This document shows positions 8,618 through 18,810 of a stretch of 64,000 nt of DNA, in pieces. A program made the translations under genes and the position numbers. Within the stretch, counting starts at the first letter, position 1. Every line of letters begins with the position of its first letter. The stretch comes from CAVXNP01 sp963763305 (GTDB lineage Bacteria > Pseudomonadota > Gammaproteobacteria > Xanthomonadales > Rhodanobacteraceae): assembly GCA_963763305.1 (NCBI GenBank), contig CAVXNP010000001.1:1488001-1552000 (forward strand), given 5' to 3'. Below the pieces are notes generated by a model that was not told the DNA's origin, searched no databases, and saw nothing but the letters and a program-made list of their open reading frames with translations.

Positions 8618-9799
8618 TCAGGCCGGCAGCCGCTGGTAGCGGTTGCCGGGAAGGCCTTCCACCCGGCCTTCGAGCTCCAGCATCAGGAGCATCGAGGAAA
8701 GCTCGGCCGGGCGCTGACCGGTACGTGCCACCAGCTCGTCCAGCCCGGTCGGGTCGTGCCCGATGGCCTCGAGCAGGCGATGGTATTGGGGATCGTCCCG
8801 CCAGGCTGCGCCTGCCGGCACGCCGCGCGTGCCGGCACCGACCGCCGGTGCCGCGGCGGACACGGAAGCCTTGCCCTCACTCACATCAGCAGCCAACCGG
8901 GCGGCCAGCTCGTCGCCCAGCGCACGCGCCGCCGGCGCCAGCACCTCGATCACCTCGACCGCGTCCTCGACCAGGCGGGCGCCGTCGCGGATCAGCCGAT
9001 GGCAGCCGCGCGCCAGCGGATTATGGATGGAACCGGGCAGGGCGAACACCTCCCGGCCCTGCTCGCCTGCCAGCCGGGCCGTGATCAGCGAGCCGGAGCG
9101 CACGCTGGCCTCGACCACCAGCGTGCCCAGCGACAATCCGGCGATCAGGCGGTTGCGCCGCGGGAAGTGGTCCGGTCGCGCGGGGGTGCCGGGCGGAAAC
9201 TCGCTGACGATCGCGCCGCGGCCGGCGATGCGTTCGGCCAGCGCCCGGTGCTTGGCCGGGTAGACCCGGTCCGGGCCGGTGCCGACCACCGCGATGGTGG
9301 CCGCTCCGGCATCCAGGGCGGCGGCATGGGCGGCACCGTCGATGCCGTCGGCCATGCCACTGGTGATGGTCAGGCCGGCCATGGCCATCGCGGTGGCAAA
9401 GGCCCGGGCGTGGTCCAGCCCGGCACGGGTGGCACTGCGCGACCCGACCACGGCCACCTGCGGCCACAGCAGCAGGCTGGCATCACCGTTGACGAACAGC
9501 GCCGCCGGTGGCTGCGGGATCTGCTCCAGTTGCGGCGGGAAATCGGCATCGGTACAGCGCACCAGGGCGTGCCCTGGCTGTGCCAGCCAGGCCAGGTCGG
9601 CGGCAATGCGCGCCTGGTCCGGTTGCTCCAGCCAGGCACGAGCCTGCGGATCGGTCCCCGCACCGGAGCGTCGCAGCCGCTGCAGCACGCGGGTGGCGCT
9701 GCCGCCCTGGTCGGCCAGCCGCTCGCGCAAGCCGCCGGGCCCCAGCCCGGGCGTGCGCAGCAGCACCAGCCAGTCGTGCAGTTCGTCCTCGTCGTCCAT
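8618..9799 (-). CDS. dprA: DNA-processing protein A (natural transformation)
   Basis: A 393-residue DprA/Smf protein, which loads RecA onto incoming single-stranded DNA during natural transformation. It has an N-terminal helix-hairpin-helix-like segment (LRTPGLGPGGLRERL), a central Rossmann fold with VAVVGSRSATRAGLDHARAF and SGMADGIDGAAHAAAL, the conserved FPRRNRLIAGLS, and a C-terminal winged-helix (DLF/DML1-type) domain. The length is normal. It lies upstream of topA on the same strand. Confidence 0.95.
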   Translation of the reverse strand: MDDEDELHDWLVLLRTPGLGPGGLRERLADQGGSATRVLQRLRRSGAGTDPQARAWLEQPDQARIAADLAWLAQPGHALVRCTDADFPPQLEQIPQPPAALFVNGDASLLLWPQVAVVGSRSATRAGLDHARAFATAMAMAGLTITSGMADGIDGAAHAAALDAGAATIAVVGTGPDRVYPAKHRALAERIAGRGAIVSEFPPGTPARPDHFPRRNRLIAGLSLGTLVVEASVRSGSLITARLAGEQGREVFALPGSIHNPLARGCHRLIRDGARLVEDAVEVIEVLAPAARALGDELAARLAADVSEGKASVSAAAPAVGAGTRGVPAGAAWRDDPQYHRLLEAIGHDPTGLDELVARTGQRPAELSSMLLMLELEGRVEGLPGNRYQRLPA

Positions 9800-9830
9800 G
9801 CCCGCAGTCTACGGCGCCGCCACAAACAGA

Positions 9831-9853
9831 AACGGCGCGTCGAGCGCGCCGTT
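9831..9853 (-). terminator. hairpin terminator after the LysM protein gene
   Basis: A 9-bp perfect stem, AACGGCGCG / CGCGCCGTT, with a 5-base loop lies just past the stop of the LysM gene. Read on the minus strand it is followed by TTTCTGTTTGT, as expected for an intrinsic terminator. It separates this gene from dprA. Confidence 0.7.
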
Positions 9854-9885
9854 CTGTAAGCGGATGCCGCAAGCGGCTGCCCGAA

Positions 9886-11019
9886 TCACTCGGGCATGGC
9901 CAACTTCGCCCCGCGGTGGACCGGGCGCAGGCTGTCCATCACCAGCGCGTAACTGACCCGGTCGAAGGTGCGGAACACCATCACGTGACCGGCGTACTCG
10001 TCGGGCAGGGTGACCTTTTCGCCCACGCCGCGGCGCCAGCTGTTGCTGGCCACATCGTCGTTGATCGTCTCGCCCGGCTGGTAGACCGAATAGGTCTGGC
10101 CGTTCTCCACACCGTCGCGCGAGCCGATCGACAGCGCCACCACCTGGCGCGACCCGGCCGCATCCAGGGCGTCGGCGAAGGCGATCACGCGGGCGTGATC
10201 GGGAACCGACTTGGGTGCGTGCGGGTAGTAGTAGGGGTCGTAAGGCTTGTCCTGGATCGGCATCAGGCGGTCGCCCTTGCGGATCTCGCTGGTCGAGTCG
10301 AGCAACAGCAGCGAACTGGGATCGCCGCTGCGCAGCACTTCGGCGGTACCGATCACGCTGACCTCGACGCCGAGGTCGTCACCCCGGCCGAAGTGGCCGT
10401 CGTTGCGCGCGTCCTCGGACCAGGGGGCATTGACCATCGATGCGTTGCTGTCAAGCAGATGCCCGACGATGCCGTTTTCGGCGTCCTGCGGGTCGTCCTG
10501 CTCGAAGCCACGGTACACGTGGGTGGGCCGTACGATCGCCCAGCGCTGCCCGGGCTCGCTCTGCAAGCCACGCGCATAGAGGGTCTGGCCGACTGCTCCA
10601 CGCAGCCGCGCCTCCTCGAAGCCCATCACGTAGGGCGCCGAGCTGACTGCGTTGGAATCCATCACCCGCATGTCCTTCAGGAACATGCGCAACTCGGACA
10701 GCGGAATCGCCGGCACCGCCGCCTCGCCCTCGTGCACGGACGGCTCGAGCGTCAGCGTGGGGCCGGCGTTGTTGATGAAGGACAGGTTGAGCTGGTCACC
10801 CGGGTAGATCAGGTGCGGGTTGCGTACCTGCGGGTTGGCCTGCCAGATCTCCGGCCACAGCCATGGCTTGGAGAGGAACTTGGCCGAGATATCCCACAGC
10901 GTGTCGCCGCGACGCACCGTGTAGGTATCCGGGTGGTTGGCGCGCAACTGGGCGCCGGCAGCGTAAACGGCCATGGTGACCAGCATGCCGGCCAGCAGTC
11001 CGATGGACTTCTTGATCAT
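9886..11019 (-). CDS. secreted LysM-domain peptidoglycan-binding protein
   Basis: A 377-residue exported protein. The start at 11019 gives an N-terminal signal peptide (MIKKSIGLLAGMLVTMAVYAAGA) directly before a single LysM domain (YTVRRGDTLWDISAKFL ... IYPGDQLNL, about residues 33-80). The remaining ~290 residues have no recognised domain but are typical of the LysM protein encoded beside dprA in Xanthomonadales. It probably acts in the periplasm on or near peptidoglycan. An upstream in-frame start at 11133 would put extra sequence in front of the signal peptide and is rejected. Confidence 0.88.
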   Translation of the reverse strand: MIKKSIGLLAGMLVTMAVYAAGAQLRANHPDTYTVRRGDTLWDISAKFLSKPWLWPEIWQANPQVRNPHLIYPGDQLNLSFINNAGPTLTLEPSVHEGEAAVPAIPLSELRMFLKDMRVMDSNAVSSAPYVMGFEEARLRGAVGQTLYARGLQSEPGQRWAIVRPTHVYRGFEQDDPQDAENGIVGHLLDSNASMVNAPWSEDARNDGHFGRGDDLGVEVSVIGTAEVLRSGDPSSLLLLDSTSEIRKGDRLMPIQDKPYDPYYYPHAPKSVPDHARVIAFADALDAAGSRQVVALSIGSRDGVENGQTYSVYQPGETINDDVASNSWRRGVGEKVTLPDEYAGHVMVFRTFDRVSYALVMDSLRPVHRGAKLAMPE

Positions 11020-11406
11020 AAGTGGGAATTCCCCCGTCCCCGATGCTCGGGCGAGTGTAACCGAACAGTTAACGCGCGCAACCGGCTGCAGTTGGCAAAA
11101 CTGCCTGCCGGACACGAGCTTGGCGCCGCACAATTAAGGCACATTCTAGTTTTTGCGGGTTGGCTTTTTCGGACCTGTCCGCATTTTCGGTGCACTGTTT
11201 CACGCTTGCCGCCCGTTTTCCGTGCGGCGCCGCCCGGCGGCATGGTCGTCCGATGGCGCCGGATCGGCCGCAGGCAGTGACCGGATCGCCCGAGCCGAGG
11301 CTATCGAACGCATCTATCCATTCGCTCGCTGCCGCGGCGAATGGGCCCGCCACCCGGAGGGCGCGGCGGCATGACGCGGTACACTACGCGGCAGAGGTGA
11401 TTTTCC
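11020..11406. promoter_or_regulatory. divergent promoter region between the LysM gene and def
   Basis: This 387-bp gap contains no gene I can support. It must hold the promoters of the minus-strand LysM gene and the plus-strand def operon. A possible -10 for def is TACACT at 11380-11385, and AGAGGTG at about 11395 is the likely ribosome-binding site. A T-rich stretch around 11150-11200 is the only notable base bias. Confidence 0.45.
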
Positions 11407-11916
11407 ATGTCCGAGCTGACCATTCTTGAGTTTCCCGATCCGCGACTGCGCACCCGCGCCGTGCCGGTCACGCGTTTTGACGCCGAGCTGAAACAGCTCG
11501 TTGCCGACATGTTCGAGACCATGTATGCCGCCCAGGGCGTGGGCCTGGCCGCGACCCAGGTCAACGTGCACCAGCGCGTGCTGGTGGCGGACATGAGCGA
11601 AGGGCGCGACCAGCCGCTGGCCCTGATCAATGCCGAGATCGTGTCCCGGGAGGGATCGCAGGTCTACCAGGAAGGCTGCCTGTCGTTCCCGGGCGTGTAC
11701 GCCGACGTGACCCGCGCGCTGAAGGTCCAGGTCAAGGCGCAGGACGCCGACGGCAACCCGATCACGGTCGAGGCCGAGGGTCCGCTGGCGGTGTGCATCC
11801 AGCACGAGCTGGACCACCTGGCCGGCAAGGTGTTCGTCGACTACCTGTCGCCGCTCAAGCGCAACCTGCTGCTGAAGCGGCTGGAAAAGCAGCGCAAGCA
11901 GGCGGCCAGCGCTTGA
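11407..11916 (+). CDS. def: peptide deformylase
   Basis: A 169-residue metalloenzyme that removes the N-formyl group from nascent proteins at the ribosome. All three family motifs are present: GVGLAATQ, EGCLSFP (metal-binding Cys) and QHELDHLAGK (two metal-binding His and the catalytic Glu). The length is typical. It is the first gene of the def-fmt-rsmB operon; fmt, which adds the formyl group, follows after a 58-bp gap. Confidence 0.98.
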   Translation: MSELTILEFPDPRLRTRAVPVTRFDAELKQLVADMFETMYAAQGVGLAATQVNVHQRVLVADMSEGRDQPLALINAEIVSREGSQVYQEGCLSFPGVYADVTRALKVQVKAQDADGNPITVEAEGPLAVCIQHELDHLAGKVFVDYLSPLKRNLLLKRLEKQRKQAASA

Positions 11917-11974
11917 CCGGCAGCAACGCGGTGCGAACGGCCGGGGAGTTGCGGCCGGCCGAAGGGCTGTCCGG

Positions 11975-12910
11975 ATGAACCGTCCCCTGCGCGTGGTCTT
12001 TGCCGGCACTCCGGAGTTCGCGGTGCCCTGTTTCGCCGCCTGCCGCGCCAGCGGCGCCGAGGTGGTGGCCGCCTACACCCAGCCGGACCGCCCCGCCGGG
12101 CGGGGCCGCAAGCTGGCTCACAGCCCGGTCAAGCAGGCGGCGCTGGAGGCCGGGATACCGGTCGAGCAGCCGCTGTCGCTGAAGGATGCCGCAGCGCGGG
12201 AGATCCTTGCCGGCTACCGCCCGGACCTGCTGGTGGTGGTCGCCTATGGGCTGATCCTGCCGCGCAGGGTACTGGCGATCCCGCGGCTGGGCTGCTGGAA
12301 CGTGCATGCCAGCCTGCTGCCGCGTTGGCGCGGCGCGGCACCGATCCAGCGCGCCATCGCCGCGGGCGACGTGCAGACCGGGGTCGACCTGATGCAGATG
12401 GAAGCCGGCCTGGACACCGGCCCGGTGCTGCTCGAACGGCGCACCCCGATCCACCGCGACGACACCGGTGGATCATTGCACGACCGCCTGGCCGCACTCG
12501 GCGCCGACGTATTGGCCGAAGGCCTGCACCGCACGATGGCGGGTGAAACCCTGGCAGCCACGCCGCAACCGGCCGAGGGCGTGACCTACGCCCACAAGCT
12601 GGACAAGGCCGAGGCCGCACTGGATCCGTCCCGTCCGGCGATCGCGCTGGAATGGCAGGTGCGCGCGTTTGACCCGTGGCCGGTGGCCGAGGCCGAGATC
12701 GCCGGTGAACGCGTGCGCGTGTGGGCGGCCAGTGCGCTCCAGGTCGACCACCAGGCGCCCATCGGCAGCGTGATCGCCGCCGGCCGTGACGGCATCGTGC
12801 TGGCCTGTGGCGACGGTGGCCTGCGCATCACCGCGCTGCAGCGCCCCGGCGGCAAGCGCATCAGCGCCGCCGACTACCTCAACGCGCGCCCCGAGCTGCG
12901 CCGCTCGTGA
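11975..12910 (+). CDS. fmt: methionyl-tRNA formyltransferase
   Basis: A 311-residue enzyme that formylates initiator Met-tRNA with 10-formyl-THF. The N-terminal RVVFAGTPEFAVPCF, the THF-binding HASLLPRWRGAAPIQRAI and the DTGPVL segment are all present, followed by the C-terminal OB-like domain. Its stop TGA overlaps the GTG start of rsmB (GTGA), indicating translational coupling. Confidence 0.98.
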   Translation: MNRPLRVVFAGTPEFAVPCFAACRASGAEVVAAYTQPDRPAGRGRKLAHSPVKQAALEAGIPVEQPLSLKDAAAREILAGYRPDLLVVVAYGLILPRRVLAIPRLGCWNVHASLLPRWRGAAPIQRAIAAGDVQTGVDLMQMEAGLDTGPVLLERRTPIHRDDTGGSLHDRLAALGADVLAEGLHRTMAGETLAATPQPAEGVTYAHKLDKAEAALDPSRPAIALEWQVRAFDPWPVAEAEIAGERVRVWAASALQVDHQAPIGSVIAAGRDGIVLACGDGGLRITALQRPGGKRISAADYLNARPELRRS

Positions 12911-14217
12911 GCACCGATACCCGGGCCCTGGCCGCCACCGCGCTGGTCGAAGTGGCCCTGCGCGGCGCCTCGCTGCGCGACGTGATGGAACGGCATGCAC
13001 GCAAGCTGCGCGATCCGCGCGACCGCGCGCTGCTGATGGCCCTGCTCAGCGAGGGTGCGCGCTGGTGGCTACGGTTCGAACCGGCACTGGAGCGCCTGCT
13101 GGAACAACCGCTGCGGCGCAAGGAGCCGGCGGTCCACGCGCTGCTGGTGCTGGGCCTGGTGCAGCTGGAGGTGCTGCAGTTGCAGGACTATGCCGCGGTA
13201 GCGGCCACGGTGGAGGCCACCCGCGCACTGAAAAAGCCACGACTGGCCGGGCTGGTCAATGCGGTGCTGCGCCGCTGGCAGCGCGAGCGCGAATCGCTGC
13301 TGGCCGCCCTCGATGCGCAGCCGCGGACGCGCTTTGCGCACCCGGACTGGCTGAGCCGGGCGATCGCGCGCGACTGGCCTGAGCAGGCCGAGGCGGTGAT
13401 GGCGGCCGACAACCGCGAGCCGCCGCTGATGCTGCGGGTCAACCGCCGTCACGGCAGCCGCGACCAGCTGCTCGAGCGCCTGCACAGCGCCGGCTATGCG
13501 GCCGAAATGCACCCATGGCTGGCCGATGCACTGGTGCTGCCGCACAGTGGCGATGTCACCCGCATGCCCGGCTTCGAGGCGGGCGACTTCGCGGTACAGG
13601 ACGGCGCGGCGCAGATCGCCGCCGACCTGCTGCAGGTGCAGGACGGCTTGCGCGTACTCGACGCCTGCGCCGCCCCCGGCGGCAAGGCCTGCCACCTGCT
13701 CGAACGCGCCAGGCTGGACCTGACCGCGCTGGAACAGGATCCGCGCCGGGCCGAGCGCATCCGCGACAACCTGCAGCGGCTGCGCCTGGATGCACGGCTG
13801 GTGATCGGCGATGCCGGCGCTCCACCGTCCCAGTGGCCGCGTGAAAGCTTCGACCGCATCCTGATCGACGCGCCCTGCTCGGCCACCGGCGTGCTGCGTC
13901 GGCGGCCGGACGTGCGGCTGCACCGGCGTGAGAGCGACATCGCCGCGATGAACGCGCAGCAGCACCGTATCCTTGCCGCGCTGTGGCCGCTGCTGGCACC
14001 GGGCGGCCGACTGCTTTACGTCACCTGCTCGATCCTGCGCGCCGAAAACGAGGCGATCGTCTCCGCGCTGCTGGCCGACCAGCCGCAGGCTCGCGCGGTG
14101 CCGATCGAGCTGCCGGTCGGACAACCGGCGGCGCCGGGCTGGCAGATCCTGCCCGGCGACGGCGACCTGGACGGGATGTACTACGCGGTGATCGAGAAAA
14201 CCGCGGACCCCGCGTGA
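12907..14217 (+). CDS. rsmB: 16S rRNA (cytosine-967-C5)-methyltransferase
   Basis: A 436-residue RsmB. The N-terminal NusB-like domain (residues 1-140) is followed by a SAM-dependent methyltransferase domain with DACAAPGGKACHLLE, the first catalytic-type Cys in IDAPCSATGVLRRRPD and the second in LLYVTCSILRAENEA. The GTG start overlaps the fmt stop, and the order def-fmt-rsmB is the standard gammaproteobacterial operon. Confidence 0.97.
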   Translation: MSTDTRALAATALVEVALRGASLRDVMERHARKLRDPRDRALLMALLSEGARWWLRFEPALERLLEQPLRRKEPAVHALLVLGLVQLEVLQLQDYAAVAATVEATRALKKPRLAGLVNAVLRRWQRERESLLAALDAQPRTRFAHPDWLSRAIARDWPEQAEAVMAADNREPPLMLRVNRRHGSRDQLLERLHSAGYAAEMHPWLADALVLPHSGDVTRMPGFEAGDFAVQDGAAQIAADLLQVQDGLRVLDACAAPGGKACHLLERARLDLTALEQDPRRAERIRDNLQRLRLDARLVIGDAGAPPSQWPRESFDRILIDAPCSATGVLRRRPDVRLHRRESDIAAMNAQQHRILAALWPLLAPGGRLLYVTCSILRAENEAIVSALLADQPQARAVPIELPVGQPAAPGWQILPGDGDLDGMYYAVIEKTADPA

Positions 14218-14302
14218 GGGCGCCCGGGCCGGACGGGGGCCGCGTGGCGACAGCGGCATCCGGACTGCGGCCGGCTATGCTTGTGCCGCCTGCCGCCCGC
14301 CC

Positions 14303-16028
14303 ATGGACATGCCGACAGCCGTGACGACCACCGCACCTCCCGCCCGCCCGCTCTACCTGCGCAGCGTTCGCGCCGAACTGTTCTGGTTCGGCCTGTTCGC
14401 CCTGTTCCTGCTGGCGATCGGCATCGGTCTGCGCGATCCGTGGCCGTCGGACGAACCGCGCTTCGCGCTGGTCGCCCGGCTGATGGTGGAGCACGGGCAA
14501 TGGCTGTTCCCGCACCGCGGACACGAGCTGTACCCGGACAAGCCGCCGGTGTTCATGTGGCTGCAGGCGCTGGCCTACCTGCTCACGCGCAGCTGGCGGG
14601 TGGCGTTCCTGCTGCCATCGCTGGCCGCGGCGCTGACCGCGCTGGCGCTGACCTACGACCTGGCCCGGCGCCTGTGGAACCACCGCTCGGCACTGCTGGC
14701 GGCAGCCACGCTGCTGCTGACCATCCACTTCACCTACCAGATGCGCAACGCGCAGATCGATCCGTTGCTGCTGGGCTGGATCACCCTGGCCAACTACGGC
14801 CTGCTGCGGCACCTGCTGCTGGGCCCGGCGTGGCGCTGGTTCTGGGCCGGCTGCCTGTTTGCCGGCGTCGGCGTGGTGACCAAGGGTGTCGGCGTGCTGG
14901 CCCTGCTGATGCTGCTGCCGTTCGCCTGGGCGCGCTGCGCGCGGCTGGCGGAACCTGCCGCGTTTCCGCGGCGGCTGGCGCTGGGCCGCCGGGGCGGCGT
15001 TCTTCGTGTTGCCGGTGCTGGCCTGGCTGCTGCCGATGGTGCTGGTCGCCCGCGCCGACGGCGACCCGGAGCACGCCGCCTACGTGCAGAACATCCTGTT
15101 CGGGCAGACCGTGCACCGCTACGCCACGCCCACCGGACACCTGCACTCGCCGTTCTATTTCCTGGGCATCATCGCCGCCGACTGGCTGCCGCTGTCGCTG
15201 CTGCTGCCATGGGCGCTGCCGGCCTGGTGGCGACGACTGCGGCGCGGCGACGCCCGTTTTGCGCTGTTGCTGGGCTGGGTCGCACTGGTGCTGCTGTTCT
15301 TCTCGATCAGCCCCGGCAAGCGCGACGTCTACATCCTGCCGGCGCTGCCGATCACCGCGCTGGCGCTGGCGCCGCTGCTGCCGGGGCTGCTGCGGCGCCG
15401 CGGCGTGCTCCGGGCCATTTTCGCGCTGACCGTGCTGCTGAGCGCCGCCATGAGCCTGGCCGGCGCCCTGGCGCTGACGCGACACCCGGGCTGGTCGACG
15501 CGACTGGAGCAGAGCCTGGATCCGCGCATCTGGGCATTGCTGCTGGGCATCGGCCTGGCCGGGTTGGCGGTGGCGGCGCTGACCCGGGTCCGCCATGCGG
15601 CGCTGGGCTGGGCCGGTTTCGCCGCAGTGTTGTGGAGCGCCTACGGCTTGTGGGGCTACCCGATGCTCAACGGCGACCGCTCCGCACTGGACGTGATGCA
15701 GCAGGCGCGCGCAATCGCCGGGCCACGGGCGCCGATCGGGCTGATCGCCTGGAAGGAACAGAACCTGCTGATGGCGCAGGGTCCGGTGGTCGAGTTCGGT
15801 TTCCTCGAACCCTGGCCGCAGCAGTTCGCCGAGGCGACCGCCTGGCTGCAGGCGGCACCGGACCGGCGCTGGGCATTCAGCCTGGAGCAGGCGATGGGCG
15901 ACTGCGTGGATCGCACACGCGCGATCCACGTCGGTCACGCCAATCGCCGCGAATGGTGGATGTTCCGTGCCGACGCCCTGGTACCCGGCTGTCTGCCGCG
16001 GATAGGCGCCCAGGACGACAACGATTAG
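14303..16028 (+). CDS. GT39/ArnT-like glycosyltransferase (one frameshift near 14985)
   Basis: A multi-membrane-helix PMT/ArnT-family protein of about 574 residues once a single frameshift is repaired. These enzymes use polyprenyl-phosphate sugars on the periplasmic face, for example for lipid A or glycan modification. The first part carries DPWPSDEPRFALVARLM, with the acidic residues typical of the first periplasmic loop, and YPDKPPVFMWLQ. The frame changes from 14303 to that of 15006 at a GGGG run near 14985; the second half (FFVLPVLAWLLPM onwards) continues the same family. The total length fits one inserted base. The acceptor is unknown. Confidence 0.85.
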
Positions 16029-16150
16029 AGGAAAAGCCCTACACGGACTTCACGCTACCATGGCGCTCCTTCACACGGATCGCTGGCCCACGGCGGTTCG
16101 ATGCAACAATGACCCGCATTCTTTCTGATCGGCCTCAAGGTAATTCCCGC

Positions 16151-17482
16151 ATGTCCGGAGAACTGGGCGGCGCCGGGCAACCGGCCACCATCCCTGCGAT
16201 GTGGCTGACGCTGCTGTCGCTCGCTGTGGCGCTGGTGCCCCTGTCGTTCTCCTCGCACCTGCCCGGACGCTCGCTGCCGGCGGCCATCCTGTTTTTCAGC
16301 GGCCTGGGCGTAGCGTGGAAAACCCGGCGTTGCTGGATCGCCGCCGCACCCGTAGGGCTGGCGATGCTCGGCATGCTTGCCTTCCTGATCTCCAACGCCC
16401 TGGTCCATCGGGCCGGCTGGCGTCCGCTCGACCATGCCGGCCACGTGTTGCTGTTCCTGGTCATCGCGGCCGTGTTCGGGCTGCCACTGCGCATGCGCCT
16501 GGTATGGGCGGGCTTCGCGGCTACCGCCATTGTGCTGGGCACGGTCTGCGTGGTGCAGCACTTCGCACAGGGTCAGCTGCGTGCCTACGGGCTCAACGGC
16601 GGTCCCTCGGCGGCGATCCAGGTGGCAACGGTCTTGCTCGGGCTGGGCCTGCTCTCGCTGGTGCAACTGCTGGGCGCGCGCATCACGCGGAGCGAGCGGC
16701 TGCTGCATGCCGTGGCGGTAGGCCTGGCCGTCTACGGTGCCCTGCTGACACAAAGTCGCGGGCCGTTGCTGGCCTTCATACCGATGGCGCTGGTGGTGGT
16801 GGTGCTGCACGTCCGCCGCACGGGCAGCCGGCGTGGTGCGCTGTGGGCGACCGCCGGAGTTGCCGTGCTGCTGTCGGTGGGCGCCATGCAACTGGACATG
16901 ATGACCCGACTGGAAGCGGCGGGCCACGAGGTGGCTACCTTCGATCCGGCGCACCACCCCGAGGGAGCCGTGCGCGAACGACTGGAGATGTGGCGGGCCG
17001 CCGGAACGGCGCTGGCAGAACATCCGTTGGCCGGGATCGGACCGGACAACTACACCGCCTTTGTCCATGAACAGATTGCGCAGGGCAAGAGCAGTCCCGC
17101 CATCGCCCCCTACAATCAGCCGCACAACGAATACCTGCGCGCAGGCGCCAGCGGTGGATTGCCCGGGCTGATCGTGGTGTTGCTGATGTTTGCCCTGCCG
17201 ACCGGGTTTTTCCTGCGCCTGGCCCACGACCGCGACCCCGCCCTGGCGCTACCGGCCACTGCCGGCCTGGCGGTGGTGGGCCTTTATGCCATGTGCGCGC
17301 TGACCGACAGCGTGTTCTACCGGGTCATGTCGCAGTCGTTCTATTTCTTCATCGTCGGCGCAACCGCGGTGCTGGCCGGCCGGCAGCTGTCCCTGCGCAG
17401 CGCCGCCACCTCGCGGCAACCCGGCCCGGTTGCCGCCGAAGGGGCGCTGGGCGCTCACGGACCGGGCGCCCGGCTGGGCTAG
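16151..17482 (+). CDS. O-antigen ligase/polymerase-like membrane protein (Wzy_C family)
   Basis: A 443-residue protein with about 11 membrane helices and one large periplasmic loop near the C-terminus. The loop contains GIGPDNYTAFVHEQIAQG and NQPHNEYLRAGASGG, the conserved Wzy_C region with the histidine expected in WaaL-type ligases. It would attach or polymerise O-antigen or another lipid-linked glycan in the periplasm. The ATG at 16151 is chosen for the upstream AAGG. It is flanked by glycosyltransferases. Ligase and polymerase cannot be told apart from this sequence. Confidence 0.85.
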   Translation: MSGELGGAGQPATIPAMWLTLLSLAVALVPLSFSSHLPGRSLPAAILFFSGLGVAWKTRRCWIAAAPVGLAMLGMLAFLISNALVHRAGWRPLDHAGHVLLFLVIAAVFGLPLRMRLVWAGFAATAIVLGTVCVVQHFAQGQLRAYGLNGGPSAAIQVATVLLGLGLLSLVQLLGARITRSERLLHAVAVGLAVYGALLTQSRGPLLAFIPMALVVVVLHVRRTGSRRGALWATAGVAVLLSVGAMQLDMMTRLEAAGHEVATFDPAHHPEGAVRERLEMWRAAGTALAEHPLAGIGPDNYTAFVHEQIAQGKSSPAIAPYNQPHNEYLRAGASGGLPGLIVVLLMFALPTGFFLRLAHDRDPALALPATAGLAVVGLYAMCALTDSVFYRVMSQSFYFFIVGATAVLAGRQLSLRSAATSRQPGPVAAEGALGAHGPGARLG

Positions 17483-17509
17483 GGCGAGCTCGCCCACTAG
17501 AATCGGGTG

Positions 17510-18325
17510 ATGCCCACCCTGCCGCTGACGCTGGTCGTCATTACCCATAACGAGGCCGAGACGATTGCGCGCTGTCTGGACAGCGTGCCGTTCGCCGCGG
17601 AAAAGCTGGTGGTGGATTCGGGCAGCGACGATGCGACCGTCGCCATCGCCCAGGCCCACGGCGCGCGGGTGGTACACCAGGACTGGCTTGGCTTCGGCCC
17701 CCAGCGCAACTTCGCCACCACCCAGTGCAGCCACGACTGGATCCTGGCGCTGGACGCCGACGAGACACTGACCCCGGCCCTGGCCGCCGAGCTGGCCGAG
17801 CGCCTGCCCGCTCTGATGGCCAGCCAGGCACCGGCGGCATGGTTGCGTCGACGCACCATTTACATGGGCGCCCCCATGCGCTGGTACCGGCCTGCGGTCG
17901 GCGAACGGATGGCCCGCCTGTATCACCGCGGGCGCGCCCGCTGGAGCGATGCAAGGGTGCACGAGTCGCTCCGCTTCGAAGGCCAGGCGCCAACCCTGCG
18001 CGAGCCGTTCGACCACGCCAACAACCCCACCCTGGTGCACAAGCAGCTGAAGGTATTGCGCTACTCGGAGCTGAAGTGCCGCGACTGGCTGGACAAGGAC
18101 AAGCCGGTACGCATGTGGCAGACGCCGCTGGTGTTCGTCCTGGCGTTCCTGAAGGACTACCTGTTCCGGCTCGCCTTCCTGGACGGCTGGCGCGGCTTCA
18201 TGATCGCCCATACCGCGGCCAGCTACGCCATCTACAAGCGCATGCGCTATTACGAGATGCGCCACAACCCGGAGTCGGTGGAGCGGGCGGCGACCGCCCT
18301 GCGCTCGCACGGACTCGATCGGTGA
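17510..18325 (+). CDS. GT2 glycosyltransferase, WaaE/KdtX-like (LPS core)
   Basis: A 271-residue family 2 glycosyltransferase with the usual start LPLTLVVITHNEAETIARCLDS, the nucleotide-sugar-binding segment VVDSGSDDAT and the metal-binding LALDADETL (about residues 80-90). The C-terminal part (RMWQTPLVFVLAFLKDYLFRLAFLDGWRGF) is typical of WaaE/KdtX proteins that add glucose to inner-core heptose. GTG at 17507 and ATG at 17510 are adjacent in frame; ATG is preferred. A TAGAAT -10-like sequence lies 12 bp upstream. Confidence 0.88.
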   Translation: MPTLPLTLVVITHNEAETIARCLDSVPFAAEKLVVDSGSDDATVAIAQAHGARVVHQDWLGFGPQRNFATTQCSHDWILALDADETLTPALAAELAERLPALMASQAPAAWLRRRTIYMGAPMRWYRPAVGERMARLYHRGRARWSDARVHESLRFEGQAPTLREPFDHANNPTLVHKQLKVLRYSELKCRDWLDKDKPVRMWQTPLVFVLAFLKDYLFRLAFLDGWRGFMIAHTAASYAIYKRMRYYEMRHNPESVERAATALRSHGLDR

Positions 18326-18810
18326 TCGGGTTGCTGGGCCTCTTTGGCGCCTCGGCGGCCGGGCCTGCCTGACACGGGCGTTCGGACGCTGCTGCAATAG
18401 TGGTCATTGCGGTTGGCGCATCGTCCGTATGGCCTGCGGATAACTATGCAGGTTCCGAAGTTCGGCGCGTCTGCGGCGTCGCTTTCGTTCCCAGCTTTCG
18501 TTCCCACGGGCCACGGTGTCTTCCGGCGCCCTTCCGCGACCGGGCTTGCCGGCCGGCGCTCGAGTCACTTTTCTCGCTGACCGGTAGGCTAGCGAAAGCC
18601 CGCGGCAGGCGAGCCAGATCGCGGAGGCACCTCGAAAGGACCACTGCCCGTGGGAACAAAAGGCAGCCGATGCGCCAGCGAGCCGTCCCGTTCGGGGACA
18701 TCCCGTCACCCATGCGGGCGAACAAGGGGCCGCCGCGCCCAGCGGCAAACACACCCGCCCCGCTTGAGGCCGTAAGCTATTGCCTGGTTCCACCAAGAAA
18801 AGCCTCCCTT
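18326..18810. other. 485-bp stretch with no supported gene
   Basis: An open reading frame runs through this stretch in frame with the next gene (from 18400), but its translation is Arg- and Pro-rich and unlike a conserved domain, so I treat it as upstream DNA. The direct repeat CTTTCGTTCCCA occurs around 18482-18506. The promoter of the TagB-like gene is probably here, but I see no convincing -35/-10 pair. Confidence 0.4.

Noticed and set aside
5434..9084. A 1,216-codon open frame on the plus strand
   Set aside because: It is antisense to tsaC and topA, has Gly/Arg/Leu-rich unstructured composition and no domain; long antisense frames are common in GC-rich coding DNA.
18400..18810. N-terminal extension of the TagB-like protein from 18400
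   Set aside because: The extra 137 codons are Arg/Pro-rich with no homology style, and conserved sequence begins at the ATG at 18811.
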